Shown here: one piece after another, positions 48,076 through 59,938 of the stretch
How positions within the stretch are numbered: position 1 is the first letter of the stretch
Layout: every line of letters starts with the position of its first letter
Translations under genes and position numbers: made by a program
Notes under the pieces: model-generated
Databases searched by the model: none
Told to the model about the DNA's origin: nothing
The model's input: the letters and a program-made list of their open reading frames with translations, nothing else
Assembly (NCBI GenBank): GCA_022497155.1
Contig: MU385760.1
Span: 186,001-250,000 of the forward strand
Length of the DNA stretch: 64,000 nt
Direction: 5' to 3'
From: Whalleya microplaca
Lineage: Eukaryota > Ascomycota > Sordariomycetes > Xylariales > Xylariaceae

Positions 48076-48249
48076 TAAAAAGGGTTATTATAAGATAATA
48101 ATATATATTATAAAATAGATAAAGATCTAATATTTAGGTTATAGCAAAGCTGTAATCCTAAATGCTTAAGATCTTTTATCTTTCTTATTTACTGTCTTAT
48201 TTTATCTAATTTAAGCTAGTTCGTAAGGCCCCTCCGGGGCCTTATATCA
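48076..48249 (-). repeat. 5' LTR of F (174-bp hairpin family)
   Basis: Partner of 33138-33311; it ends TATATCA with the CA intact, followed by the target duplication CAGCT. Confidence 0.88.
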
Positions 48250-48254
48250 CAGCT

Positions 48255-49307
48255 TTTATTTTAATATAAAACCCTGTATTTCGTACTAATATTTTTTACT
48301 TTTCTTAAAACCTTATTACCCCATATAGCTAACGTAGTTAAACTTTAAGTAATATTATAAATTAATTTACGGTATTAAAAAAAAGTACCCGTTATAATAT
48401 AAAAATTAAATTAGTACCTATTTTTCATAATAATGTAAAGTAAAATAAGGTATAATTTAATACTAACAAGTTACTGATAAATTAAAAATAAACGCTGATT
48501 ATTTCGAAAACAATAAAGCTTATATAATATATATAAAAAGCCGCTTTAATAAAAACGTATCGGAAAATTTATAACTTTTTTAAAAAAACTTATACCCGGA
48601 CTATATTATTAATTCCAAATAATTAATGTTTTACTTATAAAAAATACTATAATTATAATAAAAAAGAGGCTATTAACGAATATTACGTTTTTAATATAAC
48701 TAAAATACCCGACTATAAGAAATTTAAAAACGAGTTTATATAACTAGTAAGGCAAATTTATAAGCTTAAAAGTAAGTAAAAAGCGGAGTTTAAGCGTAAG
48801 CTTAATATTAATATATAAATTGTTATAGTAATTATTTATAATAATTTATTAGTAAACTTTAATGCTTTTATTCGCTATAAATTAAATATCGCTTTAACGT
48901 ATTTATAAGCCTTACGTAATAAAGCAAAAGTAACTTTTTTTTTATTACCGGAAGCCTCCGAACCGATAATAACTATAGTAGTCGCGGTAAAGGTAAAGGT
49001 AAAAAAGGAGAAAAAAGTATTAAACGTGGCGGCTAAAATTAAAGCCTACAGCTATTAGTGCCCCAGTAATATAATTTTATATAAAAAAATAACCCGCTTA
49101 ATTACGGAAAATCGTTACTTTAACTATAAGTAATAAAACTATAACGTATATAATTATTTGTTAAATGTTTCCCGTTTCGGCATAGTTAATAAGCAGGTAT
49201 ATATTAATATTATTTTAAAAAAGCACTTTTTTATTGCCGAGTTTAACCGGGAGAAACTACTTGCGAAAAAAAAAACCAAAAAATTAACCTTAAAAAACTT
49301 TAAACCC
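48255..49307 (+). pseudogene. Element D gag relic with mutated zinc knuckle
   Basis: The plus strand from about 48.72 kb reads FKNEFI*LVRQIYKLKSK, then KAEFKRKLNINI, then a conserved AEFNREKLLAKKK tail near 49.24 kb. At about 49105-49165 NRYFNYK**NYNVYNYL has CCHC spacing with Cys and His changed to Tyr, exactly what G-to-A and C-to-T give. It would have been the nucleic-acid-binding end of the capsid protein. Confidence 0.78.
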
Positions 49308-49512
49308 TGTCACGTGTTATAAGGGTCAAGGTGGCTTAGCGACTTAATTCCTGTGTATTTTATATAATATTAAAATGGAGGAAAAAAAAAAGAATTTAAG
49401 CTAAAAGGTCGGCCGAGAAATTTACCATACATATTAGGTGTGAGGCCTAAGCTGTGATTACATAATGCGCACGGACCACACCTTAATCCTGTGCTTAACC
49501 TGTGCCATAACA
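49308..49512 (+). repeat. Solo LTR, TGTCACGTG family, between D gag and protease
   Basis: 205 bp, TGTCACGTGTTATAAGGG to GTGCCATAACA, with the perfect duplication AACCC (49303-49307 and 49513-49517). It has intact TG..CA ends and is the best-preserved copy of its family. Confidence 0.95.
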
Positions 49513-49893
49513 AACCCCTCCTAAAAATAAAATCCTTTATAATATATAAGAGTTAATAAAGGTAATGCCTTTTAATTTTTTTTTACGTTATTTCGGAAAA
49601 AAAGCTTTATATATTATATATATTTTTAAGCTTAATAGATTATTTTTAGCTATATATAATATTTTAAAAAATACCGGGGCTAATAACTATATTTTTATAA
49701 ATATCTGGTTTACTAAAAAAGTAATAAAGTATTTATAACTTGAAATTATTATTAATTTTATACCCGATTTAATAAATAGTTATAATAATAAAGCTATATA
49801 ATTAATAAATATAGCTTTAATGTTAAATCTATAGATTTAACGATATAAAATAAAATGTGTCTTTATATTAGTTATTAATATAAAATACGAAAT
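49513..49893 (+). pseudogene. Element D protease relic
   Basis: The plus strand reads LKNTGANNYIFINIWFTKK (49.65-49.71 kb), the flap-side of a retropepsin active site with the catalytic DTG changed to NTG. It runs to IKYEI, where a solo LTR interrupts it. ILGRKFFEIYELL resumes at 50080. Confidence 0.78.
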
Positions 49894-50074
49894 TAACACG
49901 CTGTAGCAGCGGGGTCACCTGGTGACCCCACTTGTAGATAAAATAAATAGATTAAATAAGGCACGCACTTATATTAAAAGCTGCAGCTTTCGGCTGCAGC
50001 TATAAAGGTCCTTTTTTCTATTATTATCTTTATTAATACACATTATTCTCACACACCCTTGATCTTTTATATTA
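49894..50074 (+). repeat. Solo LTR with GAAAT duplication and GC hairpin
   Basis: 181 bp, from TAACACGCTGTAGCAGC to ATATTA (TG..CA after RIP), flanked by GAAAT at 49889-49893 and 50075-50079. It contains GGGGTCACC/GGTGACCCC and GCTGCAGC/GCTGCAGC inverted repeats. A degraded second copy is at 56160-56356. Confidence 0.9.
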
Positions 50075-50079
50075 GAAAT

Positions 50080-53000
50080 AATTTTAGGTCGAAAGTTTTT
50101 CGAGATTTACGAACTATTAATTAACGTAACTAATCGGAAACTATTATTTTTAAATAAATAAAACCCCGACCTTTCCTTTTATATAGATATATATATAAAT
50201 AAAGCCGGATTTTAAGTTCGTAACCCCGACTTTTAAAAAAATACGGATTATTATAAATAATTATTAAAAAGAGAAAACTAACGATAGTTAGTAAAAAAGA
50301 GAGAAAAAAAGGCTTAGTTTTTAAAAGTATTTTTAAAAAAACCCAGTTATTTATTAAAACTAATAAAGGTAAAAAAAGTTCCCGATAAATATTTTATCTT
50401 AATTTAATAAAGTAAAATATTTTTAAATATTTAAAAAAATACTAAAGAAATATATATATTACGGTATATAATCGAGCTAAAAGCCGAAATTATATCGTTA
50501 CAAATATATATAAAAAAAGAAAAAACTTATGCCGATACGTATTTTATTATATGTTATGAATATTATATTTTATAATAACCTTTTAATATAAGAAATAAAA
50601 AAATGTCTTTAAATATACGCCTTTAAGTGTTAGTTTTATAAACGCTAGCGTAATTTTAATTAAATAAAATACCTAAAGCTAATAATCTTAAAACCGATAA
50701 ATATAATTACGCGTAATTAATAAAAAAATAATTAAAGGATTAAAAAAGCCCTTATCGCTTATACCGAAATATTACCTGGTATAAAAAGTATATCGATATA
50801 ATAGTAATAAATAATAATCTATTTTTATATATAGTTAAATTATTTAATCTAATTATATATAAAATTAACATTTATAAAATAAATAAGTTTATTTAAATAA
50901 AAAAACGTAAGCTATAGCTATTAAATAAAGATACGGAAAAGTTTCGCCGGAAGGTTTAAAAAATTCATACTAAAGCACTATTGTAAATATTTCGATATTT
51001 TTAATAAGGTTTAATTTAATAAACTTGTGCTAAATTGCCTTATTAATTACTAAATTAACCTAGATAATAATACCCGACTAAAAATTTAAGTTATAATTTT
51101 TTATATAAAATATCTCTCGAAAAATTAAAAGCTTGCAAAAAATACCTAACGGAAAACTTATAAAAAGGGTTTATCGAGTTTAGTAGCGTCCCGTAAACGG
51201 TATTAGTATTTTTTACCTTTAAGCTTAATAAAGGGTTCCGATTTTGCGTCGATTATTAGCATTTAAATATTATTACTAAAAAGGATTACTGCTTTTTTCT
51301 GTTAATTAAAAAAACCTTATTCCGCTTTAAAAAAGCTAAAATCTTTACGAAAATTAATATTAGGTAAGTTTTTTATAAAATTTATATATATCCCGAATAT
51401 AAAGACTTTATAACCTTCCGAACGCGATATAATATTTTCTAATATAAAGTCTTATTATTTAGGCTAACTAATAGACTTTTTACGTTTTAGCGATATATTA
51501 ACAACGCGTTAATAAATTACTTAAATAATTTTTATAACGCTTATATTAATAATATTATTATATTTTCGGAAAACGAGAAATAATATATTTAGTACGTAAA
51601 AAAAATCTTAGAAAAATTTCGCGTTATTAGACTTTAAGTGGACTTAAATAAATATAAATTTTATATTATTAAAATTAAATTTTTCGGATTTATTATCGGA
51701 ATAAACGGTATCGAAATAAACCTTTAAAAAGTCGAGACAATATATATTTAAAAAAACTCTTATTATTATTAAAAGTATATAGTTATTTTTAGGTTTTTAT
51801 AATTTTTATTATAAGTTTATAAAAGAATATAGGCGTATAATGTAACCATTAATTAATTTAACCCGTAAAAAATAAGCGTAATTTTAAAGTAAAAATTACG
51901 TAACGGCATTTAATAAATTAAAAGCCCGATTATTAAACGCGTTAATTTTAGCCTATTTTTTATTCGATAGGAAAATGCGATTAGAAACTAATACTTCCGA
52001 TAATATAATAGCAGAGGTTTTTAACTAGAAGTATAATAATAGCTAATAATATCCTGTAATATTTTTTTAAAGGTATTATAAAAAGCCGAGCAATTTTATT
52101 TAATATATAATAAAAAGTTACTAATAATAATTAAAATTTTATAGTATTAGTGTACCGAGCTTATTAGTTTATAGCGCGTTTAACTATTTACTATCGTTAT
52201 TAACTATCGGGCCTTAAAATATTTTAGCATAAAAAAGCTCCTTAATGCGAGATAGGTCGCTTAATTTAAGCCTTTATCTTAATATTATTTTACTATTATT
52301 TTTTGCCTTAATTAAAAAATAAAATAGCCGATACCTTATTGTAAAAAGCCGAAGACCTTAAAATATAAAAAAAGAAAAAAACATATAGCGTATAATAGCT
52401 TTATTTAAAGCTATTAATATAATTTAAATCTCCTTTATCGAGTGTACGGAAAATCTTTTTATTTTATTAAAAATATAAGTTGCGGAAATTAATATATTTA
52501 ATGACGTAAATATTTTTCCCCCCAAATATTTAAAGTAGTACTAATAAATAAGATTTTACGCCTTAATTAATGAAACTTTAAGCTTGCGATTTATCGATCT
52601 AAGGTAAAAATAAAAAAAGTTCCGATTAAATAATAGTTAATAATTTGGTTTTATATAAATGCCGCTTAGTAATATTAGGGGTAAATAACCTCCGGATTAA
52701 AATATTAAACGAAATATGTTTTTATATTATAATAGCATATTTTAAACGGAATAAAATCCGGCAGTTGCTTATATTATTATATTCATAGTTAAAGATAAAT
52801 AAGGATATCGACTGTTTTATATTTAATTATATAATATACCGATTATTAAAATTACTTTAAAATAAAACACCGGGCTTATTATACTTGCTACCCGTTTTAT
52901 TATATGATTAATAATATATTGTAATAAATTTTAAATTTATATCTTTAAACCGGCATAGGCTTAATAACTTATACGTTATAATTAATAGATTAAATAAGCG

Positions 53001-53970
53001 CGTTTAAAATATTACGAAAGCCTTTATTATATATTCGGCTTATTATAGTTAGTAACTAGCGACTGTAAATTATAATTTATATTTAATTTTACCGACAAAA
53101 TTTTTAAAATCTTCGGTATTAAATAAAAACTGTCGTTGTTTAAGTATTTTTAAACGGTAAATTAAGTAAAATATATTAACCAGTTTATTAACCAGTAGCT
53201 GTAATTATATATAAACTATTACTAAAATAACTAGTCGAAAATAATTTTTGCTATAAACGTAATATAAGTAAATTTACTGTATAATTTTACCGGCTTATTA
53301 TTTTACGAAATAAAAATAAAATTTCTTATACCGTTATACTTCGATTAAATATACCGAATAATTAATTTTTAAAATATAACCCTTTAAAAAAAGCTGTCGA
53401 AAAAAAGGCCTAGACTATAATAAATATTATTAAAAAATATTATAATATTGCCCGGAAATCTATAGCTATTAATTGATAGTATATAATTAATTAGGTAAAT
53501 AAATATTGTCGTAAGCTAGATTTCGACGTCGGGAGTTAAATATTTATTATTAAAAAGTCTTAATTTACGGACCGCTTAAATAATAAACTAGATTTTCTTT
53601 TTATGCAATTATATTACCGTATATTAGAGAAAACCGGCTACTTTTAATAGGCTAAAAGTACTAAATAGTTAAAAGGGTATTAATATATTTCTAGCGGACC
53701 GATTAAAATTATACCCTAATAATTTTTTGTTAAGCTAAATTACGGAAAACCCGGAAAGCGAAGTAATTAACCCCGCGTTTTAAAAAGAAAAATGGGAAAT
53801 AAAAAAAGTGACGGTATTACGAATATATTATAAACGATTGTAATATTAGGTTTAATAGCGTAAATGGGACCCCGACCTTATATAATATAACGCCGAATCT
53901 TTTAAAAATTCTCCGTTAAAGTTACGTAACTATTACACTAAATATCCTAACGTTATAAGACCTCCTTTAC
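50080..53970 (+). pseudogene. Element D pol relic with chromodomain
   Basis: After ILGRKFFEIYELL the plus strand gives the reverse transcriptase at 51.24-51.58 kb (FCVDY*HLNIITKKDY, KIFTKINIR*VFYKIYI, FITFRTRYNIF, FYNAYINNIIIFSE), with the YIDD motif changed to YINN. RNase H and integrase lie at 51.9-53.6 kb in broken frames. A chromodomain follows at 53.78-53.96 kb (WEIKKVTVLRIYYKRL, then WDPDLI*YNAESFKNSPLKL). Stops are abundant. Confidence 0.87.
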
Positions 53971-54210
53971 GTTTAAAAGCGTAGGAAAAAGTAGCCGTAA
54001 CCGATACTTTTAACCTTTTATACGATAATAATAACGTACCGGTTATGCCTTGAATAATAAAAATATATAAGGGGAAAAGACGACCGAGGAAAACATAATA
54101 TAAATATAAGTAATATTAGTAAAATTAACTTATAATAATCGTATAAAATACGATCGCTATATTTTAAATTAAAGGCTTAGTTACGTAGTAGTTTAATGTA
54201 GATTTAAAAG

Positions 54211-54862
54211 TAAAGAATTGTTATTTTAATAGTAGCTTAATTTAATAGTATATTAAGGTACACGGCAAAATCCCTCACCGCTTACTTAATAAGGCAACCA
54301 GAGGCCATTTTTAAACTAATTGCTAATGGCCTTTAATAGCCTTTAATGGCTTTTATTTATTAAATAAGCCTTTTATAATAAGATAGTTATAATTACGCCG
54401 TGTTTTATTCCAGGTTTTAAATTACTTTATAACCTAATTACTTATTTAGTCATCCGTTAGGTTAGTCATTAACGCACCCTCCACTGATTCCTTATTAAGG
54501 ATATCCTTAATATTAGGATATAATCGGTCTCTTTATTACTGCTGCTACTGCTACTACTATTATAACTAATTAGCATTTATTATACCCTTTTGTTAATCTA
54601 ATAGCCGCCTGACGGTATTATACGTTATTCCCTTTTACTATAAGGCTTTAGGCATTAAAAGCCGACCTTATAATACCCCTTACTACTATAAGTAATATTA
54701 GGTATATAAAAGGGATGTGGTAAAATACCCTATTAAGTAAGCGGTGAGGGGGTTTAAAAGGAGGGGCATAACAAATTGCCGTTTAAGGCAGGCGGTAAAA
54801 GATTTTGCCGTGTACCTTTATATATTATTAAATTAAGCTATTATTAAAATAACAATTCTTTG
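54211..54862. mobile_element. 652-bp inverted-repeat element (MITE-like)
   Basis: The left TAAAGAATTGTTATTTTAAT and right inverse (..ATAACAATTCTTTG) open arms of about 65 bp that continue through GGTACACGGCAAAATC (54257) and its exact complement GATTTTGCCGTGTACC (ending 54816), then CCCTCACCGCTTACTTAATA and its complement. The centre (about 54320-54730) has balanced composition and no coding frame. It lies between the chromodomain and the 3' LTR of D. A clear target duplication was not found. Confidence 0.82.
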
Positions 54863-54972
54863 AAAGTATCCTTCCTTTGCTTAAAAAGTAGTTAATAATT
54901 CGAGCCTAGCTTATAATAGCTTAATTTTTACACGAAATTCGCGGACGAATTTTTTTCCTAACGGGAGGGTAA

Positions 54973-55213
54973 TATTACGGCCGAATCGGGATTAATTAAA
55001 ACTGGGATCGGGATTAAGATTAGGATTAAGTAAGGTACACAAACGCTGTAATTACCTAAATAATTAAGCTACCTTACCTTACGTATATAATAATTTTTAG
55101 CAGGCCTTGTTAGGCTTGTTTTTTCTTTTCCTTTTCCTTTTTATATTAATAATTTTACTAGTAATATAGCCAGATCTTAAGCCTTATCTTCCGTAAGCGT
55201 ATACCCCGTAACA
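54973..55213 (+). repeat. 3' LTR of element D
   Basis: 241 bp, TATTACGGCCGAATCGGG (G-to-A at the TG) to ACCCCGTAACA. It is preceded by a polypurine tract and followed by TTTTA, the partner of 31563-31567. Confidence 0.88.
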
Positions 55214-55218
55214 TTTTA

Positions 55219-56159
55219 TTTTATTTTACATAGTCCGTGCGTATGTCCCCCCGAGGTAACACGCATTATTAAATATATAACTCGTATATACACTTTATGA
55301 TTTAGTTATAAATATAATTTAAAAAGTGATATAATCACTTTTTTATAGCTATAACTTTATTTATATATAATAACTTAAGGATTATTAATTATATATTATT
55401 TAAGCTTTATATATAATAATACTTGCGTTATTTTTTTTAAAAAAAAATAAAAAACTTACGTTTCGTTATTATAATTTACTTACGTAATACGTAATTAAAA
55501 AATCGGCTTTTTAAACGAATTTAATTATTAATTATTTTATTATTTTATTTTTATTATTTATTTATTTATTAATATTACTTAAAATATTTAGATCGTTAAA
55601 TTTAACTTATTTAATGATTAAAGTTAAATTTTAATTTTAAAACAAAATGATTAATTAATATTATACCATTATTTTGTAGTTATTTTCCGTTATAATAAAA
55701 ATATTAAAATTTTTAAAATAATAAAATTATTAAATCTTCGTTTTATATTATATTTTTTATTACTTTATTTTAAAGTCGTTATTAATTTATTATTATCGTT
55801 ATTAATTAAACGTTATGTTAAACGTTTTTTAATTTTTAAATTTATAGCGCGCTATTTTTATAAGTATAAAACGTTATTCCTCCCCTTTTTATATATATAT
55901 TTAATAAATAAACTAAATTATATTACGAAATTTAATTTTTTTAAGTAATAAAAATTTAATTTAAATAGCGAAATTTAATAACGAGATTTTTAATAAAATT
56001 AAAACGGTTATTATTTTATTATTTTTAAATAAACGACAAATAGTTTCGGCAAAAGTTTATGCCTTGTTATAACATAATTAATTAAAGGATTATTTAAAAC
56101 AGTGAATATAAAAAACTTATATAATTTAAATAATAATATAAAAAGTAAATATTTATATA
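55219..56159. other. RIP-type AT-rich flank of element D
   Basis: The first 40 bases are balanced (GTCCGTGCGTATGTCCCCCC); the rest is extremely AT-rich with no identifiable gene, LTR pair or reverse transcriptase block. Confidence 0.5.
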
Positions 56160-56356
56160 TAACACGTTATAATAGCGGGGTCACTTAATGACTTTATTTA
56201 TAAATAAATTAAATTAATTAAATAAATTAAATAAAGCACGCATTTATATTAAAAGCTATAGTATAGCCTTTAGTTATAACTATAAAGGTTTTCCTTTTAT
56301 TATTATCATTTTTATTAATATATAATATTTATATACACTTTTAATTCTTTATATTA
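56160..56356 (+). repeat. Degraded copy of the 49894-50074 LTR
   Basis: Shares TAACACG, AGCGGGGTCAC, GCACGCATTTATATTAAAAGC and the ATATTA end with that LTR. The flanks ATATA and ATAGT are only partly alike, so a target duplication is unproven. Confidence 0.7.
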
Positions 56357-56422
56357 ATAGTAAATTTAAAATTCTTTTTTTAAATTAAAGGTTTATTATG
56401 CCGGATTAAATTTTATAATTAA

Positions 56423-56612
56423 TGACATGTGTTATAAGGGTTAAAATAACTTAGTGACTTAATTTTTATATATTTTATAAAATATTAAAATGAAGGAAAA
56501 AGATTTTTAAGTTAAAAAGTTAAGAAAAAAATTTACTATATATATTAGGTGTAAAGCTTAAGCTATAATTACGTAACACGTATAAATCACACCTTAGATT
56601 TTATGCCTTATA
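56423..56612 (+). repeat. Degraded solo LTR, TGTCACGTG family
   Basis: Aligns with 49308-49512 from TGACATGTGTTATAAGGG to CACACCTTAGATTTTATGCC with many transitions. The right end is uncertain. Confidence 0.75.
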
Positions 56613-56624
56613 TTTAATTTTTTA

Positions 56625-56840
56625 TATTATACTCACGTATAAACTACTATAGTTAAAGGCAGGGCTTTAATATAAGTACTAATTGTATATTTACAAATAA
56701 ATGGGGAGGAAAGCTATTTCGGACTATCGGAATTGCTTAAAAAACTTAAGCCGGGTGCCCCGCCGGGCGGTGACCATTCTGCCGTGCCGTTACCGATTAA
56801 CATACGGGAGTACGTAGCAACAAGTGGTCCGTGCATTACA
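56625..56840 (-). repeat. Solo LTR matching 8263-8480, low RIP
   Basis: Contains GGGTGCCCCGCCGGGCGG and GTGGTCCGTGCATTACA, and is much less mutated than the copy split by element A. The right end is ATTACA; the left limit is approximate. Confidence 0.7.
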
Positions 56841-56857
56841 CAGGTACGTACTTCCCT

Positions 56858-57048
56858 TAATTTAAGTCATTAGTTATTTTTTAGTCACTAATTAACTTGC
56901 TAGTTTAATTAAAGGTTATAATTAACTAAGCTAATTTTAATTAAACTTATTAATTAATTAAGCTAGTTTTAATTAAATGATTAACTAACTTAAGTTATTT
57001 ATAAGTTAATTAATTAGTGACTTAAAAATAACTAATAACTTGCTAAAT
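56858..57048 (+). mobile_element. hAT left-end fragment
   Basis: Starts within the subterminal repeats (TTTAAGTCATTAGTTATTTT) without the CAGGG terminus and ends at the duplication TAAAT of the adjoining LTR. It matches 13836-14000 with C-to-T changes. Confidence 0.75.
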
Positions 57049-57222
57049 TAAAAATGGTAATTATAAGGTAATAGTGTATATTATAAAATAAATAAAAATC
57101 TAGCATTTAAGTTATAGCGGAGTTATAATCTTAAATACTTAAGATTTTTTATCTTTTTTATTTACTATTTTATTTTATTTAATTTAAGCTAGTTCGGAGG
57201 GCCCCTCCGGGGCCTTATATTA
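57049..57222 (+). repeat. Solo LTR (174-bp hairpin family, subtype ii)
   Basis: 174 bp flanked by the perfect duplication TAAAT (57044-57048 and 57223-57227). The hairpin and CCCCTCCGGGG are retained. Confidence 0.9.
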
Positions 57223-57235
57223 TAAATAATACGAA

Positions 57236-57386
57236 TAATATAAAAATATAAGGTGAAATAATATATTATACGAAAAATAAAAATCTAATATTTAAGTTAT
57301 AGCTTCGCTATAACTTAAATGCTTAAAATCTTTTATTTTTTTTATTTACTTTATTTTATTTAAGTTAAACTAGCCTTAAAAGGTAG
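57236..57386 (+). repeat. Truncated LTR (hairpin family, subtype i)
   Basis: Begins TAATATAAAAATATAAGG. The hairpin is a perfect palindrome, TTATAGCTTCGCTATAA. It is cut in the GC-rich tail exactly where the A-family LTR starts, so an A-family element inserted into it. Confidence 0.82.
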
Positions 57387-59281
57387 TATAAAAAGCCGTT
57401 ACGCTAAGATATAATTTTATAATATTAAATAAGTGTTTATTTTTTAACTAAAAAAGAAAAAAAATTAAAAAAGTATATCGGCATAGCTCGAGAATATTTA
57501 TATTAATTTTCGAGAGTTATATTATTATATCGGCTTACAATTGCCGATATTCCTTATTACGGTATAACTTATTATATTATTTTTCCTTTTTACTTTTACG
57601 TAATTATATTATATTTTTTATACCCGAGCGTAAAGTATATTTAGCTTTTAATTAAATATCGGCTTTTTTAATTTTTAATTATTTATTTTATTATTAATTA
57701 AGTCTTATTTAAAAGGTAATATAAAAGTGTTTTTACGAAAGAATTTTTTTATTATAAGGGTTTTTAATTTTGCGCTATTATTAACTAATTAAATATAAAG
57801 TAAATACGCGTAAAATTAAAGTTCGATTTCCGCTTTTAATGAGTTTTTTATTCGGTAATTAAATCTATTTTTAAATTAATAAATTAATCCCCGCTTTTAA
57901 TTAGCACGCATATATAATTAGCGTAATATATAATTAATTTTTATAATTAGCCGCGCGATTAATCTTTTTTAAGGTTACTTAAATATCCCGGGCTTTTTTT
58001 CCCGAAATTCCTTTTTTCCTCCTCTTTTTTAGGCTATTTATAAATAAAACCCTATCTTTCTAACTATTTACTTTATTTTTTTATTTTTTTATTTTTTAAT
58101 CTTTTAATGTTTTAATTTTCTAATTTTTATTATTATTTAAGTTATGAATATATTCTCCCGTAATGTTCCCGTAACACGCCTTTTTTTTGCCGCTATTTTT
58201 ATTTATTTTCGCTTTCGCTACCGCGGCTATTATATTTTTATTTCGTTTTCTTTCCGGTTTTATTACTTTTAACAGGCTGCTTATTTGCGTTGTTTTTATA
58301 ACTTTCTTTTTTTTTACGCGTTATATTTTATACTGCCCTTACGTTAACTATATAGCTAAAAACCCTTCCGTCTTTTATTCCAACTAAACCTATAAATTTT
58401 TTTTAATATTAAAATATTTTAAATATAATATTAACTATATTTAACTATTTGTAATATACGGTATATAAAATATATTAAAAGCTATAGCTATTTTATTATA
58501 AATTACTTTTTGTTTTTTTATTCGAGTATTATGTTTAACCTTATTTCGTAACTATTTATAAATATTAAAATTTACTTTTTTACTATTACTTTAATAAAAG
58601 TTTATCGAATTTACGATAGCTTAAATTTTAATAAATTATCCCTTTCCGCTTTTTTATAATATTCCCGTTATTTATTTATTTTATTTTATTTTTGTCGCTA
58701 TTTAAAAGTCGGCCGGAATACGGGCGTAACGCGTTTTTAATACTGCCGGCTATTTTAAGCGTAATGAAATAAGCGCTATAGCTTTAAGCCGGGCCGGGGC
58801 TTAATAGCAATAAAAATAATATATAATTTTTTTTATTTTCCCGTAATTTTTTTTAATTTATATATTATATGAAAGTAATTTATAGCTGCATTTTAAAAAA
58901 TCGTTTACCCGCTTAAATATATCGCTAATAATATTAGTAATATTATAATTATTATGCATTTTATAATAAATAATATTACGCTTGTAATTTATATATATAT
59001 TTTTATTTCCGGTTTTTTTTTCGGCTTATCCTATATACTTTTACTGTTATTATAAACCTTTTGTTCGGGCGTAACTCGCGTATTTTTTACCTACGCGTTT
59101 TCTTTATTTCCGTTAATATTTCTCGCTATCGTTCCGGCCGCTTATATAAAATTTTTATAAAAAAAAGCAATAAACGTAAAAAAAACCAAGCTAAACTATT
59201 AGCCTTTAACTAATATAAATATATTATTCGGTTAAATTTACTATATTTTTCGGTCGGTTTTATAATAATTTTAGTTATTAG
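57387..59281 (-). mobile_element. A-family Gypsy element, 3' part
   Basis: Parallels 612-2560 of element A throughout: LTR 57387-57576, purine tract on minus, then the 3' coding region. An open plus-strand stretch at 58187-58387 is antisense and has an equivalent at 1433-1615 in A, so it reflects the lysine-rich minus-strand product. The element is interrupted at 59282 by a hAT left end. Confidence 0.85.
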
Positions 59282-59938
59282 CAGGGTTATAATAAATGAC
59301 TTAAGTCATTAGTCATTTTTTAGTCACTAATTAACTTGCTAGTTTTAGTTAAGGGTTATAACTAACTAAGCTAGTTTTAGTTAAACCTGCTAACTAATTA
59401 GGCTAGTTTTAATTAAGTGACTAACTAACTTAAGTCATTTACAAGTTAGTTAGTTAGTGACTTAAAAATGACTAATGACTAGCCAAGCCTTTGTGATTTT
59501 TTTTAATAATTATTTAAACCTTTATATAATTTATTTAATTTAAATGGTATAATTTTTATTTTAAGTTTAATAATTATAATATAAGATATTATTAATAAAT
59601 TATAAGTAAAAATAATATTTTATGTTATATTAAAAAGATATTTCATTTATTATAGTGATTTTTAATAAATGTGCTTAAACGACGAATTGAAAATTTTCAA
59701 ATTAAATATTTTTAATATCACTGTAATCTGTTTAGTTTAATATGCAATAATATAGTTTTAGCGTTAATATTTATAATATATAATATACGTATAATAAACT
59801 AAAAAAGGTTGTAATATTTATTATAATAAAGGAGATATTGAATTTATTATGATTATTTTTTTAAAAAGGTACTTAAACGATAAATTAAAAAGTTTTAAAT
59901 TAAATGTTTTTAATATAAAAATAACTTTATAAATTTAA
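59282..59938 (+). mobile_element. hAT left part, cut by element B
   Basis: Starts CAGGGTTATAATAAATGAC at a site equal to GTTATCGG in A (here GTTATTAG). It carries subterminal motifs and 198-bp-type repeats like 21206-22384. It stops where the LTR of B begins; the remainder should lie beyond the window. Confidence 0.82.

Larger units (their letters stand above)
33138..48249 (-). mobile_element. Ty3/Gypsy element F, 15.1 kb including nested G
   Basis: Its two 174-bp LTRs (33138-33311 and 48076-48249) lie in the same direction, flanked by the perfect duplication CAGCT (33133-33137 and 48250-48254). It is inserted in the gag-side leader of D. Coding is on minus: gag side 48.0-45.1 kb, then interrupted by G, then reverse transcriptase, RNase H and integrase from 36.6 to 33.6 kb. 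Without G it is about 8.2 kb. Its reverse transcriptase pattern differs from the chromoviruses A, C, D and G here, and no chromodomain was seen. Confidence 0.9.
31568..55213 (+). mobile_element. Chromovirus (Ty3/Gypsy) D, 23.6 kb with nested insertions
   Basis: LTRs at 31568-31793 and 54973-55213 (TGTTACGGCCGAATC start, GTAACA end in the better copy) are flanked by the duplication TTTTA (31563-31567 and 55214-55218). Removing element F, three solo LTRs and the inverted-repeat element leaves about 7.3 kb, normal for Gypsy. Coding order on plus is gag (48.3-49.3 kb), protease (49.5-49.9), reverse transcriptase (51.2-51.6), RNase H/integrase, and a chromodomain (53.78-53.96). The polypurine tract is ACGGGAGGGTAA at 54961-54972. 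All coding parts carry RIP-type stops. Confidence 0.9.

Noticed and set aside
49894..56356. The two TAACACG LTRs as the ends of one 6.4-kb element
   Set aside because: The left copy has its own perfect GAAAT duplication and interrupts the D protease, so it is a solo LTR; D's real LTRs are at 31568 and 54973.
58187..58387. Open frame on plus, 66 codons
   Set aside because: Equivalent of 1433-1615 in the A-family relative and antisense to that element's coding strand.
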